Both the position numbers and the translations under genes were made by a program. The notes below the pieces were generated by a model. It saw nothing but the letters and a program-made list of their open reading frames with translations, made no database searches and was not told where the DNA came from. This document shows positions 24,498 to 34,437 of a stretch of 37,532 bases of DNA, piece after piece (the first letter of the stretch is position 1; each line of letters opens with the position of its first letter). The DNA is taken from assembly GCA_016782645.1 (NCBI GenBank), contig JADHYC010000021.1:1-37532 (forward strand). Direction: 5' to 3'. The stretch comes from Fidelibacterota bacterium (GTDB lineage: Bacteria > Fidelibacterota > UBA2242).

Positions 24498-24601
24498 AAC
24501 TTTGCGAAAGTTCGCTGTGTAGGCCGTGAATAACTCCAGTAACTGTTGATGGTTCTATTGACCTGAAGGGTCCCCTTTGGAGGAATAACTTTCGCAAAGT
24601 T
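24498..24601. repeat. Inverted repeat with 15-bp arms
   Basis: AACTTTGCGAAAGTT (24498-24512) and AACTTTCGCAAAGTT (24587-24601) are exact reverse complements, giving a 104-bp unit. Just upstream is a smaller AGGAG/CTCCT hairpin (about 24464-24477). There is no credible coding content. It may be a second type of small palindromic element. Confidence 0.5.
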
Positions 24602-24675
24602 GTTATATCTCCCTGTGCCGTGCTGTTCTCCAATGCGTTATTCATAAAGTTACAAAAAGGCACGGCAGACAGGCT

Positions 24676-24906
24676 CTATCGAATAAAAATCATCTTATTT
24701 GTCCTAGAATAACTCCCATTTACAATCCTGATTAAATATATCCCCGATGATACTATCTCACCGTTCCTGTTTGTTACATCCCAATTCATCTTATTTTGGA
24801 TGCAGGGTTCTTGCTCTGCAACCGATACGGATAGTCTCTCCCAGAGCAGAGCCCCGGAACGAGAATAACGGAACTTCCAACTCCAGTGGAAATATATAAT
24901 CTTCAA
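24676..24906 (-). pseudogene. Remnant of a T9SS sorting domain
   Basis: The last 36 or so codons before the stop at 24676 translate to WDVTNRNGEIVSSGIYLIRI followed by VNGSYSRTNKMIFIR. This is the C-terminal end of a T9SS type A sorting domain (usual pattern WDGxNxxGxxVxSGxYxYxxxxG...KKMxLxR). Upstream in the frame, the sequence is a low-information stretch (24790-24900) with GCTCTGC-type repeat DNA instead of the expected YPNPFN start and beta-strands. The cargo protein is gone; only its tail survives. Confidence 0.6.
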
Positions 24907-25159
24907 TCAGTTAACCCCCGTCTATCGACAGGGGAATAGACAATTCTAAACGATCAAAACGAAATGGAAATTCAATATGTATTTCATCTGCAATAAAAGA
25001 GGCTTATCTACCGGTAGCTGAGGCATTACCAAAATAATAGAAATATATTGAATCAGGTCAATGAAATTTATGAGAAAAATTATGTTTAACCTCAAAAAAT
25101 AGGTTTTTCTTTGTGTAATAAGTAATTAATTTTACAGGTTTCGCAAAAGGGATATTAAA

Positions 25160-27979
25160 GTGGATAGTGGATATATAAAAATAAAGGGTGCTCGGGAGCA
25201 CAACTTAAAAAATATAGACATTGAGATTCCACGGCAGAAATTTGTTGTTATTACAGGACTCTCCGGTTCAGGAAAATCGTCACTTGCTTTTGATACTATA
25301 TACGCTGAAGGACAGCGGCGGTATGTTGAGTCTCTGTCCGCTTACGCCCGGCAGTTTTTAGGTTTGATGGAAAAACCTGATGTTGATTTTATTGAGGGGC
25401 TTTCTCCTGCAATATCTATCGGTCAGAAATCCGCCTCCAGAAATCCCCGCTCTACAGTAGGCACGGTGACGGAAATTTATGATTATCTCAGATTACTTTA
25501 TGCTCGAATCGGTATTCCTTATTGTTATAAATGCGGTAAGCGAATTCAGAGACAAACGCCTCAACAAATTGTAGATTCAATACTAAGTTTTCCGGATGAT
25601 ACGCGAATTATGGTAATGGCTCCCCTAATTAGAGGACGTAAAGGTGAATATAGAGAGATTTTCAAAGAGATAAGGCGTGAGGGATTTATACGTGTTTGTG
25701 TTGATGGTGAAATAATGGAAGTTGAACGCTCCATTAGCCTAGACAAAAATAAGAAACATAATATAGAAGTTATAATAGACAGGCTTATTGTCAATTCATC
25801 TGTTAAGGAGCGTTTGACAGAATCTATTGAGCTTTCATTAAAGATGGGCTCCGGGCTTGTTATTATTCTGGTAAATGGTGAAGATGAACATCTTTACAGC
25901 GAATATTTTGCATGCACTGATTGTGGGATTAGCTATGAGGAACTTTCACCAAGGATGTTTTCTTTTAACAGTCCTTATGGTGCATGCCAGACCTGCAGTG
26001 GGCTCGGGACTCAAATGGAAATAGATGTTGACCTGATCATACCTTATGACAAAAAGAGTTTGAGTGAAGGTGCGATAATTCCACTTGGTGAACAGCCGAG
26101 AGGTGGTTGGTATTCATCCATTTTAAAGGGAATGGCAAAGATATATAACTTCGATTTTGTTACTCCCTTTCGTTGGATGCCAGAGGAGGCAAAAGAAGCG
26201 CTTCTTTATGGAACGGAAGGAACTTCTATTGCGATAAATTTTAAATCGGAACGGTTGGTAGGGGAATATAATGCACCATTTGAAGGCGTGATACCGAATT
26301 TACGTCGCCGCTATATACAGACAACATCAGTGGGAGTTCGAAGCTGGATACAGCAGTTTATGAGTATCAAGCGGTGTCCAACTTGCAATGGAGCACGGTT
26401 AAAACAGGAAAGTCTTTCAGTCAAAGTTGGTGGATTGTCAATAAGTGAGCTGTGTTCCTTATCTATTAGTAAATGCAAGGAATTTTTCAATGATCTAGAA
26501 CTGAAAATTAGCGAAGAGCATATAGCACATCAGATTTTGAAAGAGGTTAAAGAGAGAATAGATTTTTTGATAAATGTAGGAGTTGATTATCTAACTCTGG
26601 AACGCTCTGCTCAGAGCTTATCCAGCGGCGAAGCTCAGCGAATTCGGCTGGCAACTCAGATTGGCTCTCAACTCGTTGGTGTATTGTATATCCTTGACGA
26701 ACCAAGTATCGGTCTTCATCAGAGGGATAACTGCCGTTTAATCCGGACTTTAAACCGTCTCAGAGATATAGGTAATACGGTTTTAGTTGTTGAGCATGAT
26801 AGAGAAACAATAGAAAACGCTGATTATGTAGTTGACTTGGGTCCCGGAGCAGGTGAGAGTGGTGGGTATATTGTATGTGTAGGTACGCCTGAAGAAGTGA
26901 GTAAAAATCCTGCATCTCTTACCGGTCAATATTTATCAGGTATAAAAACTATACCCATACCAGTAGAACGGAGAGATGGCAACGGGCAGGAGATTTGCCT
27001 GAAAGGGGCAAAGGGCAATAATCTGAAGAATATAGATGTTGTTTTCCCTCTAAGTAGATTTATTTGTATAACCGGTGTTTCAGGCTCTGGTAAAAGTACT
27101 TTGGTAAATGAAACGCTGTACCCTGTTCTTCATAGATATTTTTTTAGTTCTAGAAAAGCACCACTTAAATATGATGGAGTTGTTGGGCTTGAATTTGTTG
27201 ATAAGGTGATTGATATCAATCAGAATCCAATAGGTAGAACGCCGCGATCCAACCCGGCGACTTATACCGGAACTTTTGGTTTTATCAGGGAACTCTTCAG
27301 TTCATTAAAAGAATCCAAAATTCGCGGTTATCGTCCGGGAAGATTTTCTTTTAATGTAAGAGGAGGTAGATGCGAAGCATGCAGGGGAGATGGTATAAGA
27401 AAGATCGAAATGCACTTTCTACCTGATGTTTATGTGACTTGTGAAGAGTGTAAGGGTAAAAGATTTAACAGAGAGACACTTGAAATAAAGTATAGAGGCA
27501 AAACTATTGCAGATGTGCTTGATATGTCGGTAAATGAAGCATTTGAGTTTTTTAAGAGGATTCCGAGGATTCGAAAGAAGTTCCAGACACTCAAGGATGT
27601 AGGGCTTGGCTATATTAAACTTGGTCAACAGGCAACAACGCTTTCCGGAGGCGAGGCACAGAGGATAAAATTGGCGGCAGAACTCAGTAAGGTCGGAACC
27701 GGAAAAACGCTTTACATTCTTGATGAACCTACAACAGGTCTGCATTTTGAGGATATAAAAATGCTTTTAAACGTGCTTAACCGGCTCGTGGATCAGGGAA
27801 ATACTGTTATTGTTATTGAGCATAATCTTGATGTTATTAAAACTGTGGATTATATAATAGACCTCGGACCTGAGGGTGGAGATGATGGTGGATATGTAGT
27901 TGTTGCTGGTACACCTGAGGAGATATCTAAAGATCCGAACTCATATACAGGCACGTTTCTAAAGAAGGTGCTTAACTAA
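25160..27979 (+). CDS. uvrA: Excinuclease ABC subunit A
   Basis: 939 residues from GTG at 25160, the standard length of UvrA. It is the damage-recognition ATPase of nucleotide excision repair and loads UvrB. Both ABC modules are intact: Walker [10 protein letters not shown] (residues 33-41) and GVSGSGKST (about 639-647), with signature/Walker B blocks [13 protein letters not shown]...[12 protein letters not shown] and [15 protein letters not shown]...[12 protein letters not shown]. The zinc modules are present: CTDCG...CQTCSG in the first half, CPTCNG, and CEACRGDG...CEECKGKRF in the second half. No uvrB or uvrC is nearby. The last 33 codons plus the downstream spacer are duplicated at 34438-34685. 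The start has no strong Shine-Dalgarno. Confidence 0.98.
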   Translation: MDSGYIKIKGAREHNLKNIDIEIPRQKFVVITGLSGSGKSSLAFDTIYAEGQRRYVESLSAYARQFLGLMEKPDVDFIEGLSPAISIGQKSASRNPRSTVGTVTEIYDYLRLLYARIGIPYCYKCGKRIQRQTPQQIVDSILSFPDDTRIMVMAPLIRGRKGEYREIFKEIRREGFIRVCVDGEIMEVERSISLDKNKKHNIEVIIDRLIVNSSVKERLTESIELSLKMGSGLVIILVNGEDEHLYSEYFACTDCGISYEELSPRMFSFNSPYGACQTCSGLGTQMEIDVDLIIPYDKKSLSEGAIIPLGEQPRGGWYSSILKGMAKIYNFDFVTPFRWMPEEAKEALLYGTEGTSIAINFKSERLVGEYNAPFEGVIPNLRRRYIQTTSVGVRSWIQQFMSIKRCPTCNGARLKQESLSVKVGGLSISELCSLSISKCKEFFNDLELKISEEHIAHQILKEVKERIDFLINVGVDYLTLERSAQSLSSGEAQRIRLATQIGSQLVGVLYILDEPSIGLHQRDNCRLIRTLNRLRDIGNTVLVVEHDRETIENADYVVDLGPGAGESGGYIVCVGTPEEVSKNPASLTGQYLSGIKTIPIPVERRDGNGQEICLKGAKGNNLKNIDVVFPLSRFICITGVSGSGKSTLVNETLYPVLHRYFFSSRKAPLKYDGVVGLEFVDKVIDINQNPIGRTPRSNPATYTGTFGFIRELFSSLKESKIRGYRPGRFSFNVRGGRCEACRGDGIRKIEMHFLPDVYVTCEECKGKRFNRETLEIKYRGKTIADVLDMSVNEAFEFFKRIPRIRKKFQTLKDVGLGYIKLGQQATTLSGGEAQRIKLAAELSKVGTGKTLYILDEPTTGLHFEDIKMLLNVLNRLVDQGNTVIVIEHNLDVIKTVDYIIDLGPEGGDDGGYVVVAGTPEEISKDPNSYTGTFLKKVLN

Positions 27980-28126
27980 TAGGAAAGTAAAATTCGGACT
28001 TCATTTATAGTTAGTTAAGTAAAAAGTGTGGCATTGATGCCACACTATTGTGGCGGTAGCGCCACAGTTTAACTTACCCCAATATTTATAAACCATTGTT
28101 TTTACAACGTTATTATTTATGGCATG
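27879..28126. repeat. 248-bp direct repeat, copy 1 (3' end of uvrA plus downstream)
   Basis: Covers the final 101 bp of uvrA and the next 147 bp. It is repeated at 34438-34685 with 241 of 248 bases identical and no gaps. The seven differences are all transitions; four fall in or at the end of the coding part (including stop TAA versus TGA). The similarity stops abruptly at GAGATGATGG on the left and GGCATG on the right. Confidence 0.97.
28025..28066 (+). terminator. Double hairpin after uvrA
   Basis: Two adjacent perfect hairpins: AGTGTGGCA-TTGA-TGCCACACT (28025-28046) and TGTGGCG-GTAG-CGCCACA (28049-28066). They lie about 45 bp after the uvrA stop codon and are followed by GTTTAACTTA, not a clean T-run. 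They probably act as a transcript 3' end or RNA-stabilising structure. The same pair is fully conserved in the second copy (34584-34625). Confidence 0.55.
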
Positions 28127-28185
28127 TTTATTGAGTTATTTCAAAAAGTTGATAAATGACTAAATTAACAAAATGAAATTTGCGA

Positions 28186-28213
28186 TTGACTAATAGAGAA
28201 CCTTCATTATAGA
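28186..28213 (+). promoter_or_regulatory. Putative sigma-70-type promoter for the three-gene cassette
   Basis: TTGACT (28186-28191), a 16-bp spacer and TATAGA (28208-28213) lie just upstream of the AAGGAGG ribosome-binding site (28223-28229) of the first cassette gene. If real, the 5' leader would be very short. FCB bacteria can use other promoter patterns, so this is tentative. Confidence 0.35.
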
Positions 28214-28236
28214 CATCTCAAAAAGGAGGATTGCTA

Positions 28237-29943
28237 ATGAATATTGACATCGTAGGTTTAAAAAAGTATTTCACAGTTGTCTTGTTTATATGTATTTTTT
28301 GTTTGTTTGATTTTTCATATTCTGGAACGAAAGAAATTTCTGGCTCATATATTAAATGTCCGGATGAACATGATTTTTATGAATCAGGAGCAAGTAACCA
28401 GCAATTAGATTTCATTATATATATCGATAGCGAAGATTTAGAGTATGGAGATTATGTGAGTATGACATTTCCATCAGGATTTACAATCAACAGTGCGGAA
28501 GATATGTCCTATGAATATTATAATGGCGCCAGCGGAAATACAGCAACCTGGGGAGATAACGATAATGATTATGGAGGTATATCTCCAGGGATTACTCATC
28601 ATTTTTCAGTTAACGTTGATATTTCCAGCTCGGTTACCGGTAATAAGACGATTTCTTATTATATTTCTGGTGACGAAACGGGTGCTACGCCTCATTATGT
28701 CAATGGAAGTTTTACAATAAGGCAGGGATTGCCTGATCTTGTGATCGAAAGTATTACAGCTACCAACCAATTTGTATCTTGTGTTGAGTTTAACACAATA
28801 ACAATAACTGTGAAAAATCAGGGCGATATTACTGCAGAAGATTTTATTGTTGAGATATATTACGATCGAGATTCTCCTCCAACCCAATCTAATGTAGGCG
28901 ATGATTCTCAAGATATATATACTTTAGGATCAGGTAGTTCTGCTGATGTTGATTTTACTGTATTTAGTGGTCTTCCTGGGTACTGGAACGTTTATGCCTG
29001 GGTAGATCGCTCTAATGCTGTTGATGAATCTAATAATAATAACAATAAAGGAGGACCTTATGAAATAGGGTGGTATCATATGCCAATATCAAATGAATAT
29101 AGATGGCCTTTTGAAGATTATGATGTAGCAAGAAATATTAATTCGGTCATTGATGAATATAGAAAAGAGGGTACACGAATTTATTTTCATGATGGTATAG
29201 ATATACAAACTAATGAGAACACTGAAGTCTATTCAGTTTCATCTGGACTAATTAGTAGAAATTCAACATGGGTAAGGGTAGGTAATTTCTATTATGATCA
29301 TTTGAAAAATTTGAACCCAATTCTAGAGAATGGTAAATGGGTTTTGATAGCAAATTACTATTTAGCCGAAACTAATTATAGGAACCATCTTCATTTTAGT
29401 GATGGACAAAATCATGAAGAAATAAATTCGCTTAGATTGAACGGAATTAATCCATCATACCAGGATTATTATGATCCCATTATTCCTGATGATGGTTTGA
29501 TTATCCGAAAACATGGTACTACACAGGAGTTGGAACTAAATAAAATAAAATTGAAAATTGACATTATAGTAAAAGTTAAAGACCATACCTGGACTGAATC
29601 CAATAGAAACGGTTTATACAAATTGAGTTTTAATATAACCGGTCAAGGAAAAGATTATAGTGTTGACAGTTATCAGTTTGATAAATGGTTAGAGGACACT
29701 TATGCGAATTTGGTATATCCTATAGCACCAGAAAATAATCCTAATTATATATTTTACCAGATCACAAATTACATGACTGATGATCAAACTGTTATTTCTA
29801 GATATTGGGATACAAAAGATGATGGTTCTGGAGGTTTTTATCCTAATGGTCAATATACATTGACGGTTATCGCAAACGATTTTTCTGGCAGGACTTTTTC
29901 TAGAGAATTTACGATAGAAGTAGCAAACTCCGCTGAGCATTAA
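28237..29943 (+). CDS. Exported M23-family metallopeptidase with CARDB domain
   Basis: 568 residues. ATG at 28237 sits 7 nt after AAGGAGG. A signal peptide (YFTVVLFICIFCLFDFSYSG) is followed by a beta-rich domain (about 30-165). Next is a CARDB-type Ig-like domain (LPDLVIESITATNQF to about residue 275), and then an M23/LytM-like peptidase domain. All zinc and catalytic positions are seen: YFHDGIDI (His318, Asp322), YYDHLKN (His355) and NHLHF (His384, His386). Such enzymes cut peptidoglycan cross-bridges or Gly-rich peptides. The C-terminal 150 residues form another beta-sandwich (YTLTVIANDFSGRTFSREFTI) without a YPNPFN motif. It is the first gene of a three-gene exported cassette. Confidence 0.86.
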   Translation: MNIDIVGLKKYFTVVLFICIFCLFDFSYSGTKEISGSYIKCPDEHDFYESGASNQQLDFIIYIDSEDLEYGDYVSMTFPSGFTINSAEDMSYEYYNGASGNTATWGDNDNDYGGISPGITHHFSVNVDISSSVTGNKTISYYISGDETGATPHYVNGSFTIRQGLPDLVIESITATNQFVSCVEFNTITITVKNQGDITAEDFIVEIYYDRDSPPTQSNVGDDSQDIYTLGSGSSADVDFTVFSGLPGYWNVYAWVDRSNAVDESNNNNNKGGPYEIGWYHMPISNEYRWPFEDYDVARNINSVIDEYRKEGTRIYFHDGIDIQTNENTEVYSVSSGLISRNSTWVRVGNFYYDHLKNLNPILENGKWVLIANYYLAETNYRNHLHFSDGQNHEEINSLRLNGINPSYQDYYDPIIPDDGLIIRKHGTTQELELNKIKLKIDIIVKVKDHTWTESNRNGLYKLSFNITGQGKDYSVDSYQFDKWLEDTYANLVYPIAPENNPNYIFYQITNYMTDDQTVISRYWDTKDDGSGGFYPNGQYTLTVIANDFSGRTFSREFTIEVANSAEH

Positions 29944-29972
29944 ATAATAAAAAAGAGTAAAAGGAGACACAA

Positions 29973-31274
29973 ATGAAAAATATAGGTAAAGCAGTAATTT
30001 TTAAATTATTACTTTCTGTTTTAATATTTTCCAATACTTATGGACAGATGAAAACAAAATATGAAGGAACATTAATCGAGTCTAAAGTAGATTACAAGTT
30101 GGTAAATGTAAAAGATTTTGGGGAGGGAATACGAAAAATTAATTTCAAACCTAGTAGCGATAATTCACCAAGAGAACCTCAATATTTTTTAAAGTATGAC
30201 ATATCAGATCGTAAAAAATGCAATATTATTGACGCTCAGTCTTTATCTTTCGCAAGTGAAGATTTTAAAAACATGGATTTACTATTTTCGCCAGAATGTA
30301 ATTATTATTATACCAGAGAAAATCTAGGAAAGGTTGATGACTATACAATTAAAGCGAGAGTTAAATTTTATAAAACTCCAAATATTTTTTTATGGGAAAA
30401 GGAATATGATACAAGTTATGAAATGGAACCAGACTGTTTTTATATTTCCGATTATAATGGATATGTAGTAGAAACAAATACTCACACCGGGATTACGAAA
30501 TTTTATAATGAAAACGGGGAATTGCTAAATGATGTCGATTTATTTGAAAAAGATATTTTTGAAAGAGAAAAAGGAATTTCGGGAATATATTCAGCTGATG
30601 GTAATTATTTTATTCTACAATTGCAGGGCGTAGGCAGTATCAATTATTCAAATGGAACAGCATTAATCCTTTTTAAAAGTACTGGTGAATTACTTTGGAA
30701 ATTTGAACCAGAAGAAAGTCGTACTGGTTACAAAAATGTAGCAATTTCTAATGATAATTCATTCATTTTGTCCTTCTTTTTTAACTGGGGTGACTTCTCT
30801 GGTCATTCAGTTTATCTTCACAATGTAAATGGTACGTTAATAAGAAAATATAACAAAATCGGTTTGAGTCATGTTACATTTAGTGCAAATAATAAATATG
30901 CTGCTATTAGTTTTGCGAATAGATTTAAATTGATCAATCTTGAAACAGGAGATGAGGTCTGGGGGAGAACCAGGTATTGTACTGGACGTAGAAATGTACT
31001 TGATCTTGATATTTCTGAAGAACTTGGTATTGTTATATTAGCAGTTGGCGAAGTGAGTATAGCAACCAGAGAACAGAAATATAATGTTATATCTAATTCA
31101 AGAATAAAGATCGTTGATTTTACTGGAAAAACTATTTCGGAAGTAGAACTTCCTGATATTAAAAACGATCCGATAAGGTCCACTAGAACTTTTGTAAGTT
31201 TATCTGAGAATAGTAAAAAAATTGGGTTGTTTTACGGCTCAAAATATTATTTATATGAATTGCAAAATAAATAG
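29973..31274 (+). CDS. Exported beta-propeller-like protein
   Basis: 433 residues with a clean signal peptide (KNIGKAVIFKLLLSVLIFSNTYGQ) and an AAGGAG site before the ATG. The rest consists of recurring four-strand units with phrases such as TGITKFYNENGELLNDVDLF, GTALILFKSTGELLWKFEPE, GHSVYLHNVNGTLIRKYNKI, NRFKLINLETGDEVWGRTRY and SRIKIVDFTGKTISEVELP. These look like blades of a WD40/PQQ-type propeller. There are no catalytic motifs and no sorting domain, so it is probably a periplasmic or surface binding partner. It lies 29 bp after the M23 gene and 12 bp before the C25 gene, so all three are likely one transcript. I do not recognise a specific family. Confidence 0.78.
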   Translation: MKNIGKAVIFKLLLSVLIFSNTYGQMKTKYEGTLIESKVDYKLVNVKDFGEGIRKINFKPSSDNSPREPQYFLKYDISDRKKCNIIDAQSLSFASEDFKNMDLLFSPECNYYYTRENLGKVDDYTIKARVKFYKTPNIFLWEKEYDTSYEMEPDCFYISDYNGYVVETNTHTGITKFYNENGELLNDVDLFEKDIFEREKGISGIYSADGNYFILQLQGVGSINYSNGTALILFKSTGELLWKFEPEESRTGYKNVAISNDNSFILSFFFNWGDFSGHSVYLHNVNGTLIRKYNKIGLSHVTFSANNKYAAISFANRFKLINLETGDEVWGRTRYCTGRRNVLDLDISEELGIVILAVGEVSIATREQKYNVISNSRIKIVDFTGKTISEVELPDIKNDPIRSTRTFVSLSENSKKIGLFYGSKYYLYELQNK

Positions 31275-31286
31275 GGAGGTTAAAAA

Positions 31287-34200
31287 ATGAAGAGGAATTC
31301 GTCAATTTTTAAATTTATTTTTTATTTTTTATTTTTTGTATCGCTATCATATTTATATTCAGCAGTTGTTCCTGTTAACAATGCGGACTATCTTGTAATT
31401 ACACATTCTCAGCTCGAGGAACAAGGATGGATAGATAATTTAATATCTATTCTCGAGGGAAGAGGTTTCAAAGTTGGATGGGAAACACTCATTGATGATG
31501 CGGAAAAAACTAGCACCAGTATAAAGACAACTATCCAAAATGCTTATAATGAAGGACCTCCTTTGAGATTTGTATTATTGATTGGAAACGGTATGAATTT
31601 ACCACCTTCTGTATATGATCCGCCTGTTTATAAAAGAAGAGGGGTACCAAATGAAAACGTGGATAGTGAAAATGGAAATTTTGTACCGTTTTGTTATGAG
31701 ATAATGGAAACTTATAGTTATGATGATACTCCTGTTCCAACAGATGATGCTTATATTTCTGGTCTTACAGGTAGATGTCCTATTGCTATAGGCAGAGTCC
31801 CAGCCAAAACCGATCAAGATGTATTAATATGGGTAAATAAATTACATGATTATTACCAGGATATTTTACAATATAATCCATGGAGAAACACAGAGTTATT
31901 ACTATCCGGAGATGTTGATCATCCTTCAAATGGATGCATAGGCAGGGAAGTAAGTTGGATGACAGAATTAGTAATTCCCTTTATTCCAAATTATATTGAT
32001 ACAGTTCACCTAAAAGCATCAGTAATTGATCCTGATAATGGTTGCTCACATTCTGAAGAACGTGATGATATTTTTGAAAATGCTCTTAATGACGGTACAT
32101 TTTTGATCAATGTTTTTTCAACGGGTGCGGCATCAAGTGTTCTGGGATATTTCTATTATGATAAAACAGTAAGCGATTATAATTTTAATAATAAGAACAA
32201 ATATCCTTTACTATTTGGAAATTCATGTAATATAGGTGAAACTACCTGTCCTCTGGATAATTACAATGGCATATCAGCATTATACGACTTGTTATTTTTT
32301 CCCGATGGAGGAATAATCTCCTCTATTTCTCCTACTGTTGAAACCAGTCAATGGGCCTGCAGAGAATTCTCTATGGATTTTCATAAGTTGTTGTATTCCG
32401 GTGGTTTTGATTATTATGGGGATCTATCTCGTGAGACTAAAATATTATTTGAGTCACATATGCCGACAAAGATATGGCACAGCAGGTCTTATGTTCTATT
32501 TGGTGATCCCTCTATGCCTATTGGCTGTTATAAGTTTAAAAATAGTAACGTTACCGAAGATACCGAATGGTGCGGCAGTATAATAGTTGAGAATGATATT
32601 ACTGTCGAATCAGGAGCAAAATTAAAAATCCGTCCTGGAACGGGTATTTTCTTTAAACCGGGTGCTTCTTTAAATATCAAGGGAGAATTTGTTGCAGAGG
32701 GAATGGAGGAGTTTCCTATAGTCTATTCTGTAGCGTCTGAAAACATTGAAAATGATTATTGGGATGGTATTGAGATTAATAGTAATGAGGCAGTAAGCAT
32801 TATATATAATGTAGTAAGGAATGCTTATTATGGATTAAAAATATTAAAATCTCCATTACCTATCATGATATCAGATTCTGAAATCGAAAATTGTATGAGT
32901 GCTGGAATTTATTCTGAAAACACAACAAGTAATTTAACAATTTCTGGGAACAAGATTCAGGATAATAAAGGCTTTGGAATCTGGTTGGAAACCAGTTATC
33001 CCTTTATTACATACAATGTTATTAAAAATAATAATTGGGGTGGTATATTAGCTAATAATAGTTCTAATCCTCGTATTAATAAAAATTCAATTATAGATAA
33101 TGGATTTGGTCCTTACAGCAGTTATGATGGTATTCATGCAATGAGCAATAGCCATCCTAAGTTGTATGGAATAGAGGAAGAGACTATGGAGATATGTGGT
33201 GCTACTAACTGGATTCACAATAATTCCAGGGCTGGAGTAGGAGCTACTCTATCTTCTTTTCCTAATCTTGGTATTTATAATGAAATTTTACCGTGGATGT
33301 TTGGAGGGTTTAATAGAATATATGGTAATGAATATGATGTTGCCAACTGGAATCGAACAACAAAAGTGAAGAATATCATATATGCACAATGCAATTATTG
33401 GGGGTGGGATAAGATTGATCCATGCCGTCGGTTTTATCCACAATCGATTCCCGGAAATGTTAGATGGGAACCTATTGCTCCAGTTGATCAGGTTCAGCCT
33501 GCAGATGATCCATTAGAACCTATCTTGAAATTAGAGATGTCTGGCAGTTATACAACTGCCATTGATGGCTATGAAACAATTATAGAAAATAATCCTGATG
33601 ATGAATTTGTTGTTTTGGCATTGGCTGGAATCGTTCGCTGCTATGAGGAACTTGGAGATGAGATAGGATTAATGAATAAGATGGATGATTTCATGGAAAA
33701 TTATCCTGGTACGTTAGTTGAGAAATGGGCAAAGGATAATAAGTTACCGTATATGATTAAATATAAAGAATACGAGCAAGCGCTTCAAAAGACAGATGAA
33801 CTTCTTATTAATTTCGCAAACACCGAACGAGAGCCTGTTTACATATATGAGCAGGGTAGAATCTATGAAAAGATGACAGAGGATGGATTGGGTAAATACA
33901 TTGAACAATCACAATTGAAGTATGAGAAATTGCTCAATGAATATTCAGATTCTCCTATAAGTTTTATTGCGGCTGTAAAATTAGGAAAAAAGCCTCCTGA
34001 GCAGAAATGGGCTTTTAATCAGCCAATTCCAGAATGTTATGCTTTGCATCCTAATTATCCAAACCCGTTCAATCCCGAGACTAATATTCGATTTGACTTG
34101 CCTGATGCTTCACATGTTAGTCTAATTATTTACGATATTACTGGAAGAGAAGTAGTAAAACTGGTTGACTCTAGTAAACCTTGCGGTTACCATAAAGTTA

Positions 34201-34310
34201 TATGGGACGGAAAGGACAGGCATGGTAATCCGGTATCCAGCGGTGTTTATATTTACCGCATTAAAATAGGAGCATTTACACAAGCGAAAAAGATGGTGCT
34301 TGTAAGGTAA
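31287..34310 (+). CDS. C25 (gingipain-fold) peptidase-like protein with beta-helix, TPR and T9SS sorting domain
   Basis: 1007 residues, GGGAGG before the ATG, signal peptide (IFKFIFYFLFFVSLSYLYSA). Residues about 35-425 follow the C25 caspase-like layout: ADYLVITHSQLEEQGWIDNL, RFVLLIGNG, PTDDAYISGLTGRCPIAIGRVPA, YPLLFGNSCNIGE with the catalytic Cys314, and HSRSYVLFGDPSMPI. The histidine expected about 33 residues before the cysteine (usual GHG) is Thr279 in an FSTGAAS context. Residues about 440-750 are right-handed parallel beta-helix repeats (IENCMSAGIYSENTTSNLTI and similar), and 755-890 TPR-like helices. YPNPFNPETN (from residue 924) starts a complete sorting domain ending in KKMVLVR. It is likely a surface protein secreted through a type IX-like system. 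Confidence 0.88.
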   Translation: MKRNSSIFKFIFYFLFFVSLSYLYSAVVPVNNADYLVITHSQLEEQGWIDNLISILEGRGFKVGWETLIDDAEKTSTSIKTTIQNAYNEGPPLRFVLLIGNGMNLPPSVYDPPVYKRRGVPNENVDSENGNFVPFCYEIMETYSYDDTPVPTDDAYISGLTGRCPIAIGRVPAKTDQDVLIWVNKLHDYYQDILQYNPWRNTELLLSGDVDHPSNGCIGREVSWMTELVIPFIPNYIDTVHLKASVIDPDNGCSHSEERDDIFENALNDGTFLINVFSTGAASSVLGYFYYDKTVSDYNFNNKNKYPLLFGNSCNIGETTCPLDNYNGISALYDLLFFPDGGIISSISPTVETSQWACREFSMDFHKLLYSGGFDYYGDLSRETKILFESHMPTKIWHSRSYVLFGDPSMPIGCYKFKNSNVTEDTEWCGSIIVENDITVESGAKLKIRPGTGIFFKPGASLNIKGEFVAEGMEEFPIVYSVASENIENDYWDGIEINSNEAVSIIYNVVRNAYYGLKILKSPLPIMISDSEIENCMSAGIYSENTTSNLTISGNKIQDNKGFGIWLETSYPFITYNVIKNNNWGGILANNSSNPRINKNSIIDNGFGPYSSYDGIHAMSNSHPKLYGIEEETMEICGATNWIHNNSRAGVGATLSSFPNLGIYNEILPWMFGGFNRIYGNEYDVANWNRTTKVKNIIYAQCNYWGWDKIDPCRRFYPQSIPGNVRWEPIAPVDQVQPADDPLEPILKLEMSGSYTTAIDGYETIIENNPDDEFVVLALAGIVRCYEELGDEIGLMNKMDDFMENYPGTLVEKWAKDNKLPYMIKYKEYEQALQKTDELLINFANTEREPVYIYEQGRIYEKMTEDGLGKYIEQSQLKYEKLLNEYSDSPISFIAAVKLGKKPPEQKWAFNQPIPECYALHPNYPNPFNPETNIRFDLPDASHVSLIIYDITGREVVKLVDSSKPCGYHKVIWDGKDRHGNPVSSGVYIYRIKIGAFTQAKKMVLVR

Positions 34311-34437
34311 GAAAGGTAGTTTAAAGAATTTGTAATATAATTTTGCTGTTAACTAATTCATAAAGAAGAATTATAAAAACGAGTAATTATTGAAAAGAAG
34401 AAATCGGTGAGTTTAATATAACTCGTCCCTTAAGGCT

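Noticed and set aside
24460..24663. 67-codon minus-strand frame between DUF4416 and uvrA
   Set aside because: It lies over a 104-bp inverted repeat and lacks any family resemblance.
28025..28066. Double hairpin after uvrA as a riboswitch or attC-like integron site
   Set aside because: The hairpins are simple perfect stems without a conserved ligand core or the attC R'/R'' boxes; a transcript-end or stability structure is simpler.
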